Notes under the pieces: generated by a model
Told to the model about the DNA's origin: nothing
Database searches by the model: none
What the model saw: only the letters and a program-made list of their open reading frames with translations
In this document: positions 10,444 to 23,386 of the stretch, in pieces
Layout of the letters: each line of letters begins with the position of its first letter
How positions within the stretch are numbered: the first letter of the stretch is position 1
Source: Heliocybe sulcata
Lineage: Eukaryota; Basidiomycota; Agaricomycetes; Gloeophyllales; Gloeophyllaceae
Length of the DNA: 64,000 nucleotides
NCBI GenBank assembly: GCA_004369045.1
Contig: ML213509.1
Coordinates: forward strand, 626,858 to 690,857
Direction: 5' to 3'
Program-made: the position numbers and the translations under genes

Positions 10444-13400
10444 ATGCCTCAATTCTCGGATACCGTTCTCGACATCGGACGGTCCGTCCTGCGGAAGAGA
10501 GTCGCGGAGCAGGTGCGTGTTGGCACTTGCCAGCGGCGGAGATCGTCGCGCAGCGTGGACAGGCACTCATCATATGCTATCGCTGTTATCAGGGCGGCCT
10601 GCTGAGCGGCCAAGATCCAACTGCGTACAACGTTAATGATCCCTTGAGGATATGGATTATCCAAGTCGGTGAGTGTAGTCTTTCCCCTATTCGGTATGCA
10701 TCATGCACTTCGATGATGTACGAGACACGCATTCTACCGGGTGAACAAAGTGGCACAAACTGATACGGATAGCAGTGGGCGTGTGCTTGTTCACCCCCGA
10801 GCGACAGTCTTTCCCTTACCCTCCTTTCGGAGAGGGGTAGTGGCATGATGACTGACCTTATGCTTCTCACTAGGTGTCATTGTCTTAATGAGTCAGCTGC
10901 TCTCTCTCGGTTTGGGCAAGATACGACAGCCCAAGGTCATTGCAGAAGTTCTGGGTGGTATACTACTGGGTACGGGATACCTCGCTACTTCTTGCATGTC
11001 GTGCTGAAAGAATGCCTCAGGACCCACCGCTTTGGGTCGTATCCCGGGCTTTTCAAAGCATATATTCCCAACCGACTCGCAGCCGTACCTTTCCCTTGTG
11101 GCAAACATTGGTCTCTGCTTGTTCTTGTTCTTGGTCGGTCTCGAGATTGAGGCCTCCGTGATCAAGAAGAATGCGAAGCTTTCCGCCACAGTCGCTCTTG
11201 CCGGGATGTGTCTGCCCTTCGGACTAGGAGCAGCATTGTCTGTGCCGCTCTACCATCAGTTCATCGACCCTAGTGTCAGCTTCACGCATTTTATGCTGTT
11301 CACTGGTGTCGCGTATTCCATCACGGCTTTCCCTGTTCTGTGTCGTATCCTGACGGAACTCAAGCTCCTCGACACCACAGTCGGTATCGTTGTTCTGTCT
11401 GCCGGTGTCGGCAACGACATTGTCGGGTGGACTCTGCTGGCACTCAGTGTGGCGCTCGTCAACGCCGGCTCGGGTTTGACTGCTCTATGGGTTCTCCTGA
11501 CCTGCGTCGGATGGACCTTGTTCCTCCTCTTCCCTGTGAAGCGGGTAATGCATTGGTTTGCTCGTCGGACTGGGTCCATCGAAAACGGCCCTTCGATGTT
11601 CTTCATGACTGTCACGATGTTACTGTTATTCGGCTCTGCCTTCTTCACGGATGTCATCGGCGTGCATGCTATCTTTGGTATGCCACACTTCAATGCGTCC
11701 TCGGTTTTGTTCTGAATCCTCATTCTATTTCAGGGGCTTTCTTAGCCGGCTTAGTTGTGCCTCGCGAGGGAGGCCTCACTATCGTCCTTACGGAGAAATT
11801 AGAGGATCTTGTGTCTATCATATTCCTACCACTTGTAAGTGTTTCTGAGGGCGACATTTCAACTCACCTCTCATATCATGTCCAGTACTTCACTATATCA
11901 GGACTTTCGACAGATTTGGGTCTATTGAATAATGGTCAGTTGGGAATGGGCACTCAGATAAAGAGCCTCTCTGAACACCTTAATGATAGGAATCACATGG
12001 GGCTTCACGATCGCTATATGCGCACTTGCGTACACCGGCAAATTTGGAGGTTGCACCATCGCCGCCAGATTCGCCGGCTTTTCTTGGCGGGAGGCCAGCA
12101 CTATTGGCTCCTTGATGAGTTGCAAAGGGTTAGTAGATTTGTTATTCCGCGCTTTCTCATCGACTGACATTTTTCCTTAGTTTAGTGGAGTTGATTGTTC
12201 TGAACGTTGGATTGACCGCCCAGATCTTGAATCAGGTACGTTGTCAGGCAGCCAGTTGTTTATGCGCAGGCTCATGGCTGTTCCAGAGGGTCTTTTCCAT
12301 GTTCGTACTGGAAGCCCTGCTTTTGACCTTCATGACCACTCCTGCCGTCGCCGCGCTCTATCCTCCGGAACGCCGTGTTCGTGTCTCCGCGACTGGCCAG
12401 CATGTCCCCCCTCCCAGTACCGAAGCTCCTGGTCCATCGAGGAGGTCCGGGTCCGGTCTCAGTGGGAAGGAGCAGATTGACCTGGTTGATGACGCCTGGC
12501 GGTCGCGCTTCACTGTAGTCCTCGACAAGATCGAACATCTTCCTGGCATGATGGCTATCACTCAGCTGTTCCAGTCGCCATTTGCATCGTTGAATGAGGA
12601 TCCGAGCGATGCTCAGTCGACATCTCTTTCGTCGGGTTCGTCGTCCCCTGGACCGAAGAACTTACCTGAAGTTATCGTCGACGCTTTGCGCGTGATCGAG
12701 CTTTCGGACCGTACGTCGGCTGTCATGAAGGGTTCGGCGCCTGTGGAGACTATGATCCAGGCGGACCCGCTGTTAGGTATATTCCGGATGTTCGGGGAGC
12801 TGAACGATCTTCCTGTCGAGTCTTCGTTGTCCATCGTCGGCTACGACAGTATGGCTGCGAACGTGGTCGAGCATGCCGAGGACAACTTCTCACAACTTAT
12901 CCTGTTACCCTGGCTACCGCCTGTACCTTCTTTGGAACACGGAATGCACGCCAGTCCGTCAGGCGATACATCACAAGCCGCCGTTACTCCGCGTCCGATG
13001 GTTATAAACCCCTTCGACACGATCTTCAGGTCGGGACAGACGGAGAAGTCGGCGTCCGTGACGCACTCGCATTTCATTCGCGGCGTCTTTGCGCAGTCTA
13101 AGATGGACGTGGCTCTGTTTGTTGATCAGGGTCATGCTCCTGGCGAGATGAGGAACGCGGGTAGCAAGCACCACCTGTTCTTGCCGTTCTTTGGTGGACC
13201 AGACGACCGACTGGCTTTGGAATTGATTGTTCAGCTGTGCGCCAACCCGAAGATCAGCGCAACCGTTGTCAAAGTCCAGAAGACAGACATGCCCGCGGGT
13301 GCTGGCTTGGAGAAGCCAGCTCCGGCACATGTTGACGGCGGTGATTCCTCTGGCGGTATGAACCATCTCACCGTGCATTCGGTTAGTGATCCAGCTGTCG

Positions 13401-13884
13401 GACATAAATTCGACTACTGACGCAGGTTAATCAGATGACTCATGCAACAACGTTCGCGGACACGGTGTACGGGCATGCATCAACTCAAATGCGACTGCAA
13501 TCTGAGACTGCCGATAATCTCGCGTGGTCGCGCTACGCTCGGCCTGGTCAATCGGAGAAGCCCCCCGCCGCCGTTCAATCTGCGCTGTCTCGTATCCAGT
13601 TCCTAGAGACGTCTACGCCGACGCCATTGCATTCGATGACGCAGCAGGCAGCAGAGAAGTTCCAGTCGCTCGTGCAACATCATACCAGAATGCTGGTAGT
13701 CATCGGCAGATCGCGGAGGCTGGCTGTGGAGAGCCATCATCAGGAGTTGAAGGGATTAATGGACGAGCATGGCAACGTCGGATCCGAAGTGCGCAAGACC
13801 ATCGGAGACGTGGCGACGTCGTTCGTTGTTACCCGGTCGTATGCCGGAATTGTCGTCGTCCAGGCCGCAAACGTTTCGTCCTAA
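10444..13884 (+). CDS. KHA1: K+/H+ antiporter, CPA2 family
   Basis: Monovalent cation/proton exchanger of endomembranes, involved in K+ and pH homeostasis. Exons: 10444-10512, 10593-10668, 10874-10969, 11021-11677, 11734-11834, 11886-11934, 11990-12128, 12181-12235, 12287-13381, 13426-13884; 931 aa. The first roughly 430 residues form the Na+/H+ exchanger membrane domain: QPKVIAEVLGGILLGP, the LCLFLFLVGLE helix, GVGNDIVGW (the acidic ion-binding helix of CPA2 proteins) and GAFLAGLVVPR. The last roughly 500 residues are a soluble tail typical of the yeast Kha1 and plant CHX group. The length is normal for fungal members. The assignment to KHA1 rests on overall resemblance, not on an alignment. 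Confidence 0.9.
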
Positions 13885-14180
13885 AGGCATCGTCCAACTG
13901 GCGACTTGTATTTCTAAGCACCCACGCAGTCCGAGCTGTATCACCATAGATCACCCCGTTCCTCACGCATGTTACAATACCCACTCCATTTGACTAACAT
14001 ACTCAGCCTGTCTTCCTTGTTACGACCTTTCACGACGGATACCTCATGTGCACACCTTCCATGTCTGGAAAGAAGCAATAATCATGTCTGGCATTATATA
14101 GATGATATAGCGAAAGAGGCAGAATACAACAAGAGAAGGTAGAAAGACCGTCCCACCAATGAGCTCGTCACCATCAATCA

Positions 14181-15999
14181 TCATGATTTGCTCTTCTTTT
14201 TCTCCTTCTTTTCCTTCTTGTCTTTCTTGGACTTCTTCTCGCCGTCTTCCTGCTGAGACGTCCGTCAATTACAGCAATACAGCCACTTAACCAACGCCTA
14301 CCTCCTCTCCCTTCTCCTTCCTCTCCTTCTTCTTCTCCTTCTTCAGCGCCTTCTTCTCCTCCTTAGACAACTTCACCTTCTTCACTGGCTCCTCTTCACC
14401 CTCCTCGTCATCCACATCCATCGTCTCGCTCTTTCGCTTCTTCTTCTTATCCTTCTTGTCCCTCGTCGGCTCGGCCTCGATTAGGGGCAACGTCGGCTCC
14501 GCGTCCATCGTGTCCTCGTCCTCATCATCTTCTAAGGAGAGCTGGTCGAGCACCTTGCGGATGGCGTCGGTGTTCTTGGATGGCGGGACTCCCGTCTCGA
14601 AGAAGTTGAGCCGCTCTTCGACTTGGTCCCGGAGGGCTTCGCCGAATTTGGGTGTGGGGTTATCTATAAGTGTGATTCAGTTAGCGGGAGATGAACGGAA
14701 GGCATGACAAGGGATGGCGTACCGATAAAGCAGTCTATCCGCGAGGCTATTGAGCACTTGTTCGCGAGGAAGCGGGAGATGCGGCCTTTAAATTTGGGTC
14801 CAGCCCGGCCGATGAAGGAGGAGTGATACAATAGGCCGTACTATCAGAACCGTCAGCACGCATGGCGCAGATGCGACGAGTGCTCTGCCTACCTTCGGCG
14901 TGTTCCCCTTCGTCTTGAGCGCCCGGAACAGCGCCTTCTCCGCGCCAAGAATCTGCACCGTGCTCGCGGGGTACTTTGACAGGTTCGTCAAGCTGCCCGC
15001 ATGACTGATCAGCCGTGCGCCAATCCGCTCCCCAAGCAGGGCCGTCAGATTGGGCGCGACCTGGTTCATCTTCTCCGAGAGGTAGTCCGTGAGCTCCTTG
15101 CGGTACTCTGCGAGGCTCACCACTCGCGTCGCAAAGACGTTGATGTTGAGCATGTCGATTTCGGAGAGAGAAGCACCCATAGACCCGCGCGCTGCGTCGA
15201 GCACGTTCTGTGCGCGCGTCTGGTCGTCCTCAAGGAGGGCGGCGAGGTCGGGGAGCTTGGCCTCATCGAGGGTGTCCTTGTCCCCAATGAACTGGCACGC
15301 CCTCGCGTACTGGAAGTTATCCGGCACGATTTTGACCAGCTCGGGGAAGTGGTAGCCGTACCACTCCCGCACGCGCATCGAGAAGAGGTTCACGTCCTTG
15401 TCGAGCTGGTCGAGGAGCGCGATCGCCTGGATAATCATGTTGTCGATACGGTTCACGTTGAACTTGAGCTTGGCGCGCGAGTAGGAGTGGCCGAGACCGA
15501 GCTGCGCTTTTTCGAGGTCGTTGGCTTCGAGGCCTTTGAGGAGTTTAGACGCGTGCAGGCGAATGCCGCGGATGAGCTCGATGGAGGCCTCGGAGGCGTC
15601 ACACTCGATTTTGCAGGTTTCTTTGATGGAGGCTGCGAGAACGGGGTCGGAGACTGCGAGCTTTACGCCGGACTTCTTTGCGGGCTTGGAGAGGTTGAGC
15701 TCGAGCAGGGATTGGAGGTATTCGCTGACGAGACCTGGTTCATACTAGCTCGTTACAATCGTTTGCTTATGCAAATAATAGCCTACTGACGCACCTTCAG
15801 AAACATCATTCGCATTCTCGAGTGCATGCGCCGCGCTCTTGAACGGCGAAAAGCTCACTAGCGAGACCATTTTGCTGAACTTTGCGAGGTCATCGACCGA
15901 GTCCTGGATCGCCTTCGCCCGCGCACCAATCTGCTCGTGCAGCTTAACCTCGAATATTGCATAGCCAGAGGCAGACTCGAAGAGGACGTGCGTAGCCAT
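14181..15999 (-). CDS. NOP56: Nop56, box C/D snoRNP core protein
   Basis: Scaffold of box C/D snoRNPs that guide 2'-O-methylation of rRNA in the nucleolus, paired with Nop58, Snu13 and fibrillarin. Exons: 15795-15999, 14893-15734, 14723-14840, 14302-14663, 14181-14252; 532 aa. The N-terminal domain ([15 protein letters not shown], then [18 protein letters not shown]) matches Nop56 rather than Nop58. Next come a coiled coil and the Nop domain with [27 protein letters not shown] and [20 protein letters not shown]. The tail is a Lys/Glu-rich KKE/KKD region typical of Nop56. All four introns are 49-60 nt, too short to host a box C/D snoRNA. It converges tail to tail with the antiporter, with about 300 bp between them. 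Confidence 0.95.
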
Positions 16000-17212
16000 G
16001 GTCGCTTCGTCCTCTGGTATTGACGCTTACGCTTAAGACTTGGACTATGCATTTCACAAAACTTCGGGCTGCACTCGGCGATTGCCGACGTATTTGATCG
16101 GAGTGTGAAACGCGTCGGTGGCGGGTCGCGTTCGTTAATTTTGTTGTCGAGTCACTGGTCGCGGACGCAGTTCATATACTGGGTTTACTCAGTGCTGCAT
16201 CGATAGCACGGACTCTGCGTACCATTTCAGGCGCACCGGGGTTGTTCTTGACCACTATCATGACCCTCGCTGATCCCTCTTGTTCCTGAAGCACTTCACT
16301 CTTGTTCTGCTGTTGGGCTGGCCTGCTTGGATACGGTCTGGACGGGATGTTGAAAACGACTTCAAATACACACCGAGCTGCGTCGGTGAAAATGCAAGCC
16401 AAAGATGCCTTCTTTGACTGCCAGATGAAACCGTCTGTTGACGTTGATCGTTGAGACCTTTCTTCCGTATTCTTTGCTCTCTATTCATAGGGTCTGACTC
16501 TGGACCCGAGCTTAAACTCTGCATATACAAGTCCATCGAGTGTCGTCCAACTGGTAAGTCCTCGCTGGTTGACTATCGCGACACGATATTTCCCCAGACA
16601 GCAGACACGCTGCTCGCCGTTCCGCTTCTCATGCGACGTCATGTGCATCAGTCGCTTTCCTCTGATCTGAAGACATTACGTATCCCCCGAGGAATCGTCG
16701 ATTCCGTTCAACCTTGCCGGACGGTAGCGCATACATGATGATGGTAAGAGTGCAGTCTGACTTTGTCCATGGGGCATAGATTGCAGCGCTATTCACGGAA
16801 TATGCTTGACGGGGTCTGCATCAGACGGCTCAGAAGCCGTGTGTGTTGGCGGCTGGACATGAGGTGAGTCTTGTCTGCGCTGGGGGAGACGGCATACGCC
16901 GAGCGGACGATCACGTGATGCCGCCCTGCGATCGGAGACAATTCGAAGCCAATGACGCCTCGTGTTGGCCCCGAGGCTGCTTGGCTTCGTCCCTCGCGTG
17001 GGCAGTCGTAGCGCCCGTATATCTGCCCCTGCTCGATTCAGCCGCAGGCGTCCTTCCCTGCGCGGGGCCAGCGTCTCGGACTCACGGATCGCTCTCTTAC
17101 GTGACTGACGATCCACTGCACTGCACGCATACACCCACTCACGCAGTTCTTGCTAGCGGCCACGCTGTTTACGAGTTTGTTACGATTTTGCACGTTTCTG
17201 CTTGTCTGCGCC
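16000..17212. other. Divergent intergenic region, no gene supported
   Basis: About 1.2 kb between the Nop56 start and the DUF6699-protein start, so it holds both promoters. Open frames of up to 130 codons exist on both strands but have no recognisable motif, no exon chain and no clear coding bias. Confidence 0.45.
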
Positions 17213-18242
17213 ATGTTCAAAAAGCTCAAGAAAAGTTTCATTGATGCCGACCCGGACGCCCCGAGAATGGGGACGGTGCCCTTGCCGGAGGTGGAGGATG
17301 TGGTGGTCATGGCTGCCGTGCAGAGTTCGCCCTCGCGGCCCAAGTGGCGAGACGAGTGCCTGTCGGACGGCGAGCTGATGACGAGGCCTCGGAAACCATC
17401 TACTGTGAGGTCCTCGACGCCAGCTCCGACGCCGCCTCCCAAGATGGTACAAGCAAGGTCCTCGACGCCAGCTCCTAGGTCCTCGACTCCGGCTTCCAGG
17501 TCATCCACCCCCACTCGCAGGTCCTCGACGCCGGCCGCCAAGCCTCCCAAGGGGGCGGACAGTTCACCTCCATCTGGTGGGTATTGGTATCTGATAACGC
17601 CACTGCGCATACACGCATCCAGAGCATCGCTGATCGTCTCTTATCTCCCCAGCTGCGCCCAAAGCATCCAGCCACGCTTGCACAGTCAAGAACCTGCACT
17701 GGCTGCTCCTCCCCTACGACCTCCGCATCTCGAAAGGGTACCTCGAGTACGACTTCGCGCACCCCGTTGACCGGGTTCGATTGCGCTCGCCACGGGGCGA
17801 CACCCGCCCTCTCACCGCTGCTGACCTCCACAAGCCCGCGGCCGACACGCCCCTCGTGGAAATGACGATCGTCTGCGCCGACCTGCCGCAGTGGCAGGTC
17901 CGTGTGCGGCGCCCCGAGGGCGTGCGCATCGTCGATGTCCTGGATGGCATCCACCGGACCTACGCGGCCCCGCTCAGCGCAGCGGACAAGGAGGCGCTTG
18001 GCACGGAAAAGATCGAGCAATGTGAGGGCGCATTCCGGCGGCGCTGTAGAGCGGCGTGCGCCCTGGACGAGTGGGAGCGGGAGCAGGGGATAAGGAGGGT
18101 CGATATGCTGAGGGGGAAGACGATGTTTCTGGGGCTGATACGCCATCCGCAGAGCGGGATTGCCGGGGATGTGTGGATGCTATACCTTGGGAAGGCGAGG
18201 GACCACGACACGCGGTATGCGTCGGGTCGGCCAGGTCATTGA
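17213..18242 (+). CDS. DUF6699 domain protein with Ser-Thr-Pro repeats
   Basis: Exons 17213-17576 and 17653-18242; 317 aa. The N-terminal 125 residues are disordered and contain a run of RSSTPA-type hexapeptides. The C-terminal half is a DUF6699 domain, expanded in mushroom-forming fungi: LHWLLLPYDLRISKGYLEYD, then VEMTIVCADLP-WQVRV, VRIVDVLDGIH and a final MFLGLIRHP strand. The function of this family is unknown. The initiator ATG is the first in frame with a sensible start (MFKKLKKSF); the frame runs a further 21 codons upstream without an ATG that adds conserved sequence. Confidence 0.75.
17406..17540 (+). repeat. Imperfect tandem repeats coding RSSTPA hexapeptides
   Basis: Copies of a unit of about 18-24 nt beginning AGGTCCTCGACGCC recur inside exon 1 of the DUF6699 gene and code for RSSTPAP, RSSTPAS, RSSTPTR and RSSTPAA. 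Some units are spaced and have silent or missense differences, so the array is not freshly expanded. Confidence 0.7.
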
Positions 18243-20472
18243 TTTCTTTTTTATTTTCACAGTGAGTGATGCTCCCTGAGAGGGCAATACGGTAGCTCAT
18301 GGCTTGCGTTGACAGATTACGCCCTAATTTTCGTTTCTCTTTTGTATTTTCCACCGACAAGATCGGTTCACTGTCGTTCAGTTGTGCACTCAGCACCACT
18401 CCATTCCTCGCACGATACGATATCACGCACGTACGGACGTCTGCATACATGTTCTATGTACAACAGCATACTATCAGGAGTAGTACCGTTAGCATATGTT
18501 TCCCTTGCATGTTGCCCCATCTCCTCTCCATCCGATTTCTCTATTCCCCTCCGCATATAACCACCCATTTATCCGCCATCCCCCTCCTTCATTATTCTCT
18601 TTAGTTATGTTAATCTGTTAGTGAACAACATATTAGGCGTCATCGGCATCCCATCCGATGTATCCAGTCATAGTTATACATCTGGATAGGTACACTAGTA
18701 GCCTGGAGCCTACATAATCGCAGTGTACTTGTAGATGTTGTAAAACATTTTCGTCCCCAGGCAATTTGGAAGGTCGGTAAATTCAGAACAGGTGGCTCGA
18801 GGAGAAGACGGGATGGACGAGAATAGAGTGGACGATGACGACGGGGCGTCATGTGCCCCCTGGTTAGCGTCCGTGAAGGTTTGGAGATGCGGGGGAGGGA
18901 AGGGAAGGGTGGGGACGTCACCCGTTCCTGTATCATTTCACGCGTCATTCCTCATAACCTCCGCGAGGCAAGCAAGGTTCCGCTCTCTGCGGGTATCCGA
19001 GAAAAGAATGTCATGCGAAGTGAGATAGATGGCGAGTGAATGGCTCCGGTGCATTCGTTCGACGTATGTGGCGCACCTCGCGGAAAACCTCGGCTTTGAA
19101 TTTGAGGAGAGGGGAATAGACTTTGTTTGACCGGTGAATGTCGAGCATCGAGGGTCGAATGGCAAGCTATCGCTGTACCTCATTTCTCCTGTGAAGACCC
19201 AGGCCCACGAGCTGGAGACGGGAGGGAAAGAATGATATTCTCAACATCCGATTCTAAGAGCCTAACTGCGCAGAAGTCAGGCAGGTAGAATCATGTTGGC
19301 ATATAGAGCCGTAAATATGCGAGTCTGCCGATCAGAGCATTGAATCGTGGACAAGAGCCTGGATGGCGCGAGCGACAAATTCCTGCTTTCTTGAGCATCA
19401 AGCCTCGAGCCTCAGGGATGAGTGCCGTCCTAAGTGGATCGTGGGGCGAGACCTGAGCATGCTTCGCAGAGCCGTTGGGACACGAGGCAGGCGCGAGGCA
19501 GGAGTCAAGAGTATGCTGGCCGGTGGTGGCCCTACGCAAATAGCGTAGCTGTCTGATAGGCCTTTCGCTTTGGTACTTGATTCGGAGTTTAGGGCCTGAA
19601 CGTTTGCGTAGGTAGGCCAGAGGGAAAAGAACCACCGTGCCTTCAGCATTCAGGGGGGCTGTCACTGGACCAAGTTTCTTTCCCGAGACATGCCATCGTA
19701 TACGAAAATATGTGTGAGGAGGCGAGACCATTTGAAAAAGGGCAGTGTTCTTGACTTTGGATGGGTTCTAAGCCTGATAGCAAGGTAAATGGAGATGCGT
19801 GAACCAGTATGTCAGGGTTGTAGGGGCTTCTTGATGCCACTAGACACGCCACTGGACGCTGGATCGGTACTTATTCTGATACCTTGTACATCTACATAGT
19901 TGCGTCAAACCTCCGACGTCTTGCAGTAGGAAAAAGGATAATGCAGACCTAGTAGTTGGCTCTCCACGAGATTGACCTTCCAGAGTCCTATGCGATTGCT
20001 CTTCCCTGAGATAAAAGGTGCTTAGCTTATTCGGATACTGGACAAGGGCATAGTTAGCTGTACGCAGGAACGGGACCGAATTCCGTGGACATAGGGAAGT
20101 TGCGTTGGCATTGGATTCCGCTTGCTGCCTGATTTCTCCAACAGGCTGGCGCGGGCACTGGTAATTCTGAGACCTTGAAGCCGTCGTGGCATCTCATCAG
20201 AGTCGACGTTAGAATAGACATAGAGCAAGCGAGCGCTTTAGCGGTCAGATGACAACCAGCTCAGTAATATTCCAAAAACCGTATGTTCAAATCAGAGTCC
20301 AGAGTCATTTATGGGTACAAGAGCGACCTGGGTCCTAGAATGTTGGAGTCAGTTCAAGGCGAGTAGCAAGGACTCGGACGGAAATTCGGACAAGTCAGAT
20401 GTGACAGCGTTACAAGTCACACATGGATCGTTCCTTTCCAAGTCACCTCGTCTGCGGCTACCCCGTTGCTCG
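18243..20472. other. Intergenic region, no gene supported
   Basis: A 2.2-kb gap between two plus-strand genes. The part just after 18243 is rich in pyrimidine and AT and is probably the 3' UTR. The longest frames (about 100-146 codons, near 18299-18604 plus and 19291-19731 minus) lack motifs and splice support. A non-coding transcript cannot be excluded from sequence alone. Confidence 0.45.
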
Positions 20473-21032
20473 ATGCTGTTCTGCCCGACTTGTGCCAACC
20501 TCCTGGTCATCTCGCAAGGGACAGGATACAATAAATGGGCCTGCAACACCTGCCCCTATGAATTCCCCATCAGCAAGCAGGTAAGCAGCCTCCGTATACC
20601 TCTTGATTGAACGGACACTTCATGACACGCACGCTCGCAGATGACGTCCCGAACGAAGCTGAAACGGAAGCAAGTGGACGACGTTCTGGGCGGTGACGAG
20701 GCATGGAAACACGCGGACTCTACAGCAGGTGCGATAGCTTGCGCATGATCGCCCTTGGATCGGACGCTGATGACATCTACCAGCTACCTGTCCCAAATGT
20801 GACCACGGTCGGGCATACTTCTACCAGCTGCAGATTAGGTCCGCAGATGAACCTATGACGACGTGTACGTTCTAGCATCTTTCCCTGCGTCGTCCCTACT
20901 AATCCCTATCGTTGCATTGAATGATAAGTCTACCGGTAAGCCTCTATGAGCATTCCGATATGTCCGCATGCCCATGACACTGACTCATATTCTAGCTGCG
21001 CATCTTGCACGCATCAATGGCGCGAAAATTAA
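20473..21032 (+). CDS. RPC11: RNA polymerase III subunit RPC11 (POLR3K)
   Basis: Small zinc-ribbon subunit of RNA polymerase III needed for RNA cleavage, termination and reinitiation. Exons: 20473-20580, 20641-20728, 20784-20864, 20929-20935, 20996-21032; 106 aa (human POLR3K has 108). N-terminal ribbon: CPTC...CNTC; linker with VDDVLGG and HADSTA; C-terminal TFIIS-like ribbon: CPKC, YFYQLQIRSADEP, MTTFYRCASCTHQW. The acidic DE pair of the catalytic RSADEP hairpin is present. Exon 4 has only 7 nt (TCTACCG) and supplies most of FYR. Leaving it out would break the frame and remove a near-invariant aromatic pair, so it is strongly supported by conservation. The stop directly follows QWREN. Confidence 0.95.
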
Positions 21033-21598
21033 TCGCAGCATCTATGGTTGCCTATATACCTCGTGCGCTCTGTTGAATGAGGGTCGCCCCCCCCCCTCCC
21101 AACGGTGTCTCCGTGCTTCCGAGCAGTCCGTCGGGATAGCGCCTTCAACAAGAATTGCTGTATGCCCGTTGATATCCGACAAGGAGATACGGCCGAGATG
21201 GACGATGGACGTTCGCTGAGTAGAAGATCGGCCTTGCTCAATACTGTCGCGGAAGCAATGCGATATGTATTCCGGTCCGAACTTGAGTGAGCTGCCCCCG
21301 CTCGGCTACTAGGATTCCTCCCGAAATTGGCCTGACGGAGTGTACTCCATGTCCGGTGTCGTGGGTGGTTATTGCACGTTAGTTAATGACAGCTTGGAAT
21401 GTTTATTATTCTCATTCTGCAGACGCGGGCTTGCCGAACACAGCGCGCCTTCCCGAAAACCGGGAATAAATACGATTAAGTACGACATGTATTCAACATG
21501 GTATAGTCCTAATTACCGGCGATGTTATATGCTACAATAAATCGACTCCTCCCAAGTCCTTCTGTAATACCGATCTGACCGATGGCAGCTCTAGACAT
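21033..21598. other. Convergent intergenic region
   Basis: About 570 bp between the 3' ends of RPC11 and the GDPase gene. Contains a run of C (near 21088-21097) and short frames without motifs. Probably 3' UTRs only. Confidence 0.5.
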
Positions 21599-23386
21599 CT
21601 AATCCCTACAAGTAAGCTCCCCGCCCACCATCGCGATCGACGCGCCCAAACACCACCCTAACTCCGTCCCCTCAATCTTCTTCTCGATTCTCACCTCCTG
21701 CTCCTTCCCAAACTCATACCCCAGCCTCAACAGCGCATGCATAAACGTCAAGTCCAGACAGTACTCGGGCCTGTCGTATAGTTCTTCCATCACGCTAGGC
21801 TCAGTCCCCCAATGCTCCTCCCACGAGTGCTTGCCCTCGCACACTTGCGACGCGAGCGTGGCGATGGTGGCGATGTCGAACGTTGAGGTGGAGGGACCGA
21901 GGAGTGGACTGATGCGATCATAGAAGTAGGAGAGCAGGAGGACCTTGCCGTTGGAGAAGGTGTCGAGGATGGAAGGCTGGTAGACGCCGTTGAAGGAGCA
22001 TGGCTTGGTCTCACAGATGCTGGAATATAATTAAGTACGTGATCAGGGATCAGATAGTTGTAAGATACGTACGCATCCTTGGCCATGACCAACTCTATGA
22101 TCCTATTGCAACCCTCAAAACTACCAATGTCCTCGCCCACCATCATGACTTTCTGCGCGTCAGCGCCGGAGTCAAGCGTCACCTCCCGCTTCGTGCCCTT
22201 TGCCAAGCACGGATTCCCGACGACACTATTCTCGTTCTTTTCATTACCCCTGTACGTCGCCATGAAGTTCACGAGCTTGTGCACGCTCAACCTAGCCTGC
22301 ATGAGCCCGTACCCGAGATACGAATGCTGGTACAAAGTATGCGTCTTGCTTCCAAACTTGAGCTCGTACTTGTGATCGCCCTCTTCGAGCTTGCTGTCCG
22401 GCTTGGAGTCGAACTGGGGCTCGAAGACGATCTGTGTCGAGGCGCCTCCCAGGTCCAAGACGGCGTAAGGGGGCACATCCGTCGGGCTATCAGCCCGAAT
22501 AGTGTTGAGCAGATAGTTGGCTGTGATCCAGGCATACACGCCCTCGTCCTTCCCGTCCATAATGGCCACAGGGTCCTCGCCGAACAGCGGGAAGGGGTAC
22601 TCCCGCGTCAACCTCGCCTTCACCGCATCCAAAATCGCCTGACTCTCCGCCGCGCCCAGCAACCTCAGCCCCGCCGTCGCCTTCACCGCAATGGGCGAGC
22701 ACTTCCTCAGCGCCTCCGGCACCGTCCTCACCGCCTCCTCCATCAGCACGTCCAAGCTCCCCGCCGCCTCCGCAGGCGCCTTCGCGAACGACGACAGCCC
22801 CGGCTGCGTCATCTTGAACACCTCGTACTCGTACGCCGCCGACGGCCCGCAGTTGTTGAACTTGTAGATGTGGATCCGCGAGCCCGTCGAGCCGGCGTCG
22901 ATCATGAGCGCATACTGCACCAGCGGCAGTCCGGGCTTGTACGGCGTGGTGCAGTACACCGTTTTCAGGTGGTCGGGGTCGGAGGCATACGACGTCGGTC
23001 GGGCGACGGAGGGCGATGTCGTGGTGGGCTGAGCAACTGTCGGCCGGTTCTCGTTATCCTTCGGACGAGTCACAGGCGGATATATATCAAACTCGTCGTC
23101 CTCTAGCTCCATACCCGGTTGTGGCGAGGCTTGCGGTAGGCAGCGTCAGCCCCAAACCCGCAAAGATACAGATGCAGAGCGTACGTGCAGTCTTCGTCCC
23201 TCCTCCCAGGACCTTCTCCCTCCGCTCCCTTGGCCCAAACAGCAGGACAAGCCCGATCAACACAGCAGCCGCAATTGCAAACTTCCTCCACGCAAACCTC
23301 TTCCCGCCCGCCCTGCTCGGCCCATGTCCTCCCTCCAGCCTCTCGTAGTTCTGACTCCTCGGCGAGATGAGATTGCTCAAGCTCAT
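21599..23386 (-). CDS. GDA1: GDA1/CD39-family nucleoside diphosphatase (Golgi GDPase)
   Basis: Type II membrane ecto-apyrase-fold enzyme that hydrolyses GDP/UDP in the Golgi lumen, allowing nucleotide-sugar exchange for protein and lipid glycosylation. Exons: 23185-23386, 22073-23102, 21599-22019; 550 aa. One N-terminal transmembrane helix (AAAVLIGLVLLFG, about residue 40). Apyrase conserved regions in order: MIDAGSTGSRIHIYKF (ACR1), KATAGLRLLG (ACR2), KDEGVYAWITANYLL (ACR3), VLDLGGASTQIVFEP (ACR4), then YLGYGLMQAR. Length and order match yeast Gda1; Ynd1-type apyrases have a C-terminal second helix that is absent here. An in-frame upstream ATG exists but adds no family-like sequence. Confidence 0.92.

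Noticed and set aside
14253-15794. Box C/D snoRNA inside a Nop56 intron
   Set aside because: Nop56 introns host snoRNAs in many animals, but the four introns here are 49-60 nt, too short for a C/D snoRNA plus splice signals, and no C and D box pair was seen.
22000-23106. 368-codon plus-strand frame across the GDPase gene
   Set aside because: It is the Arg/Leu/His-rich antisense shadow of the conserved GDA1 exon on the minus strand and has no motif of its own.
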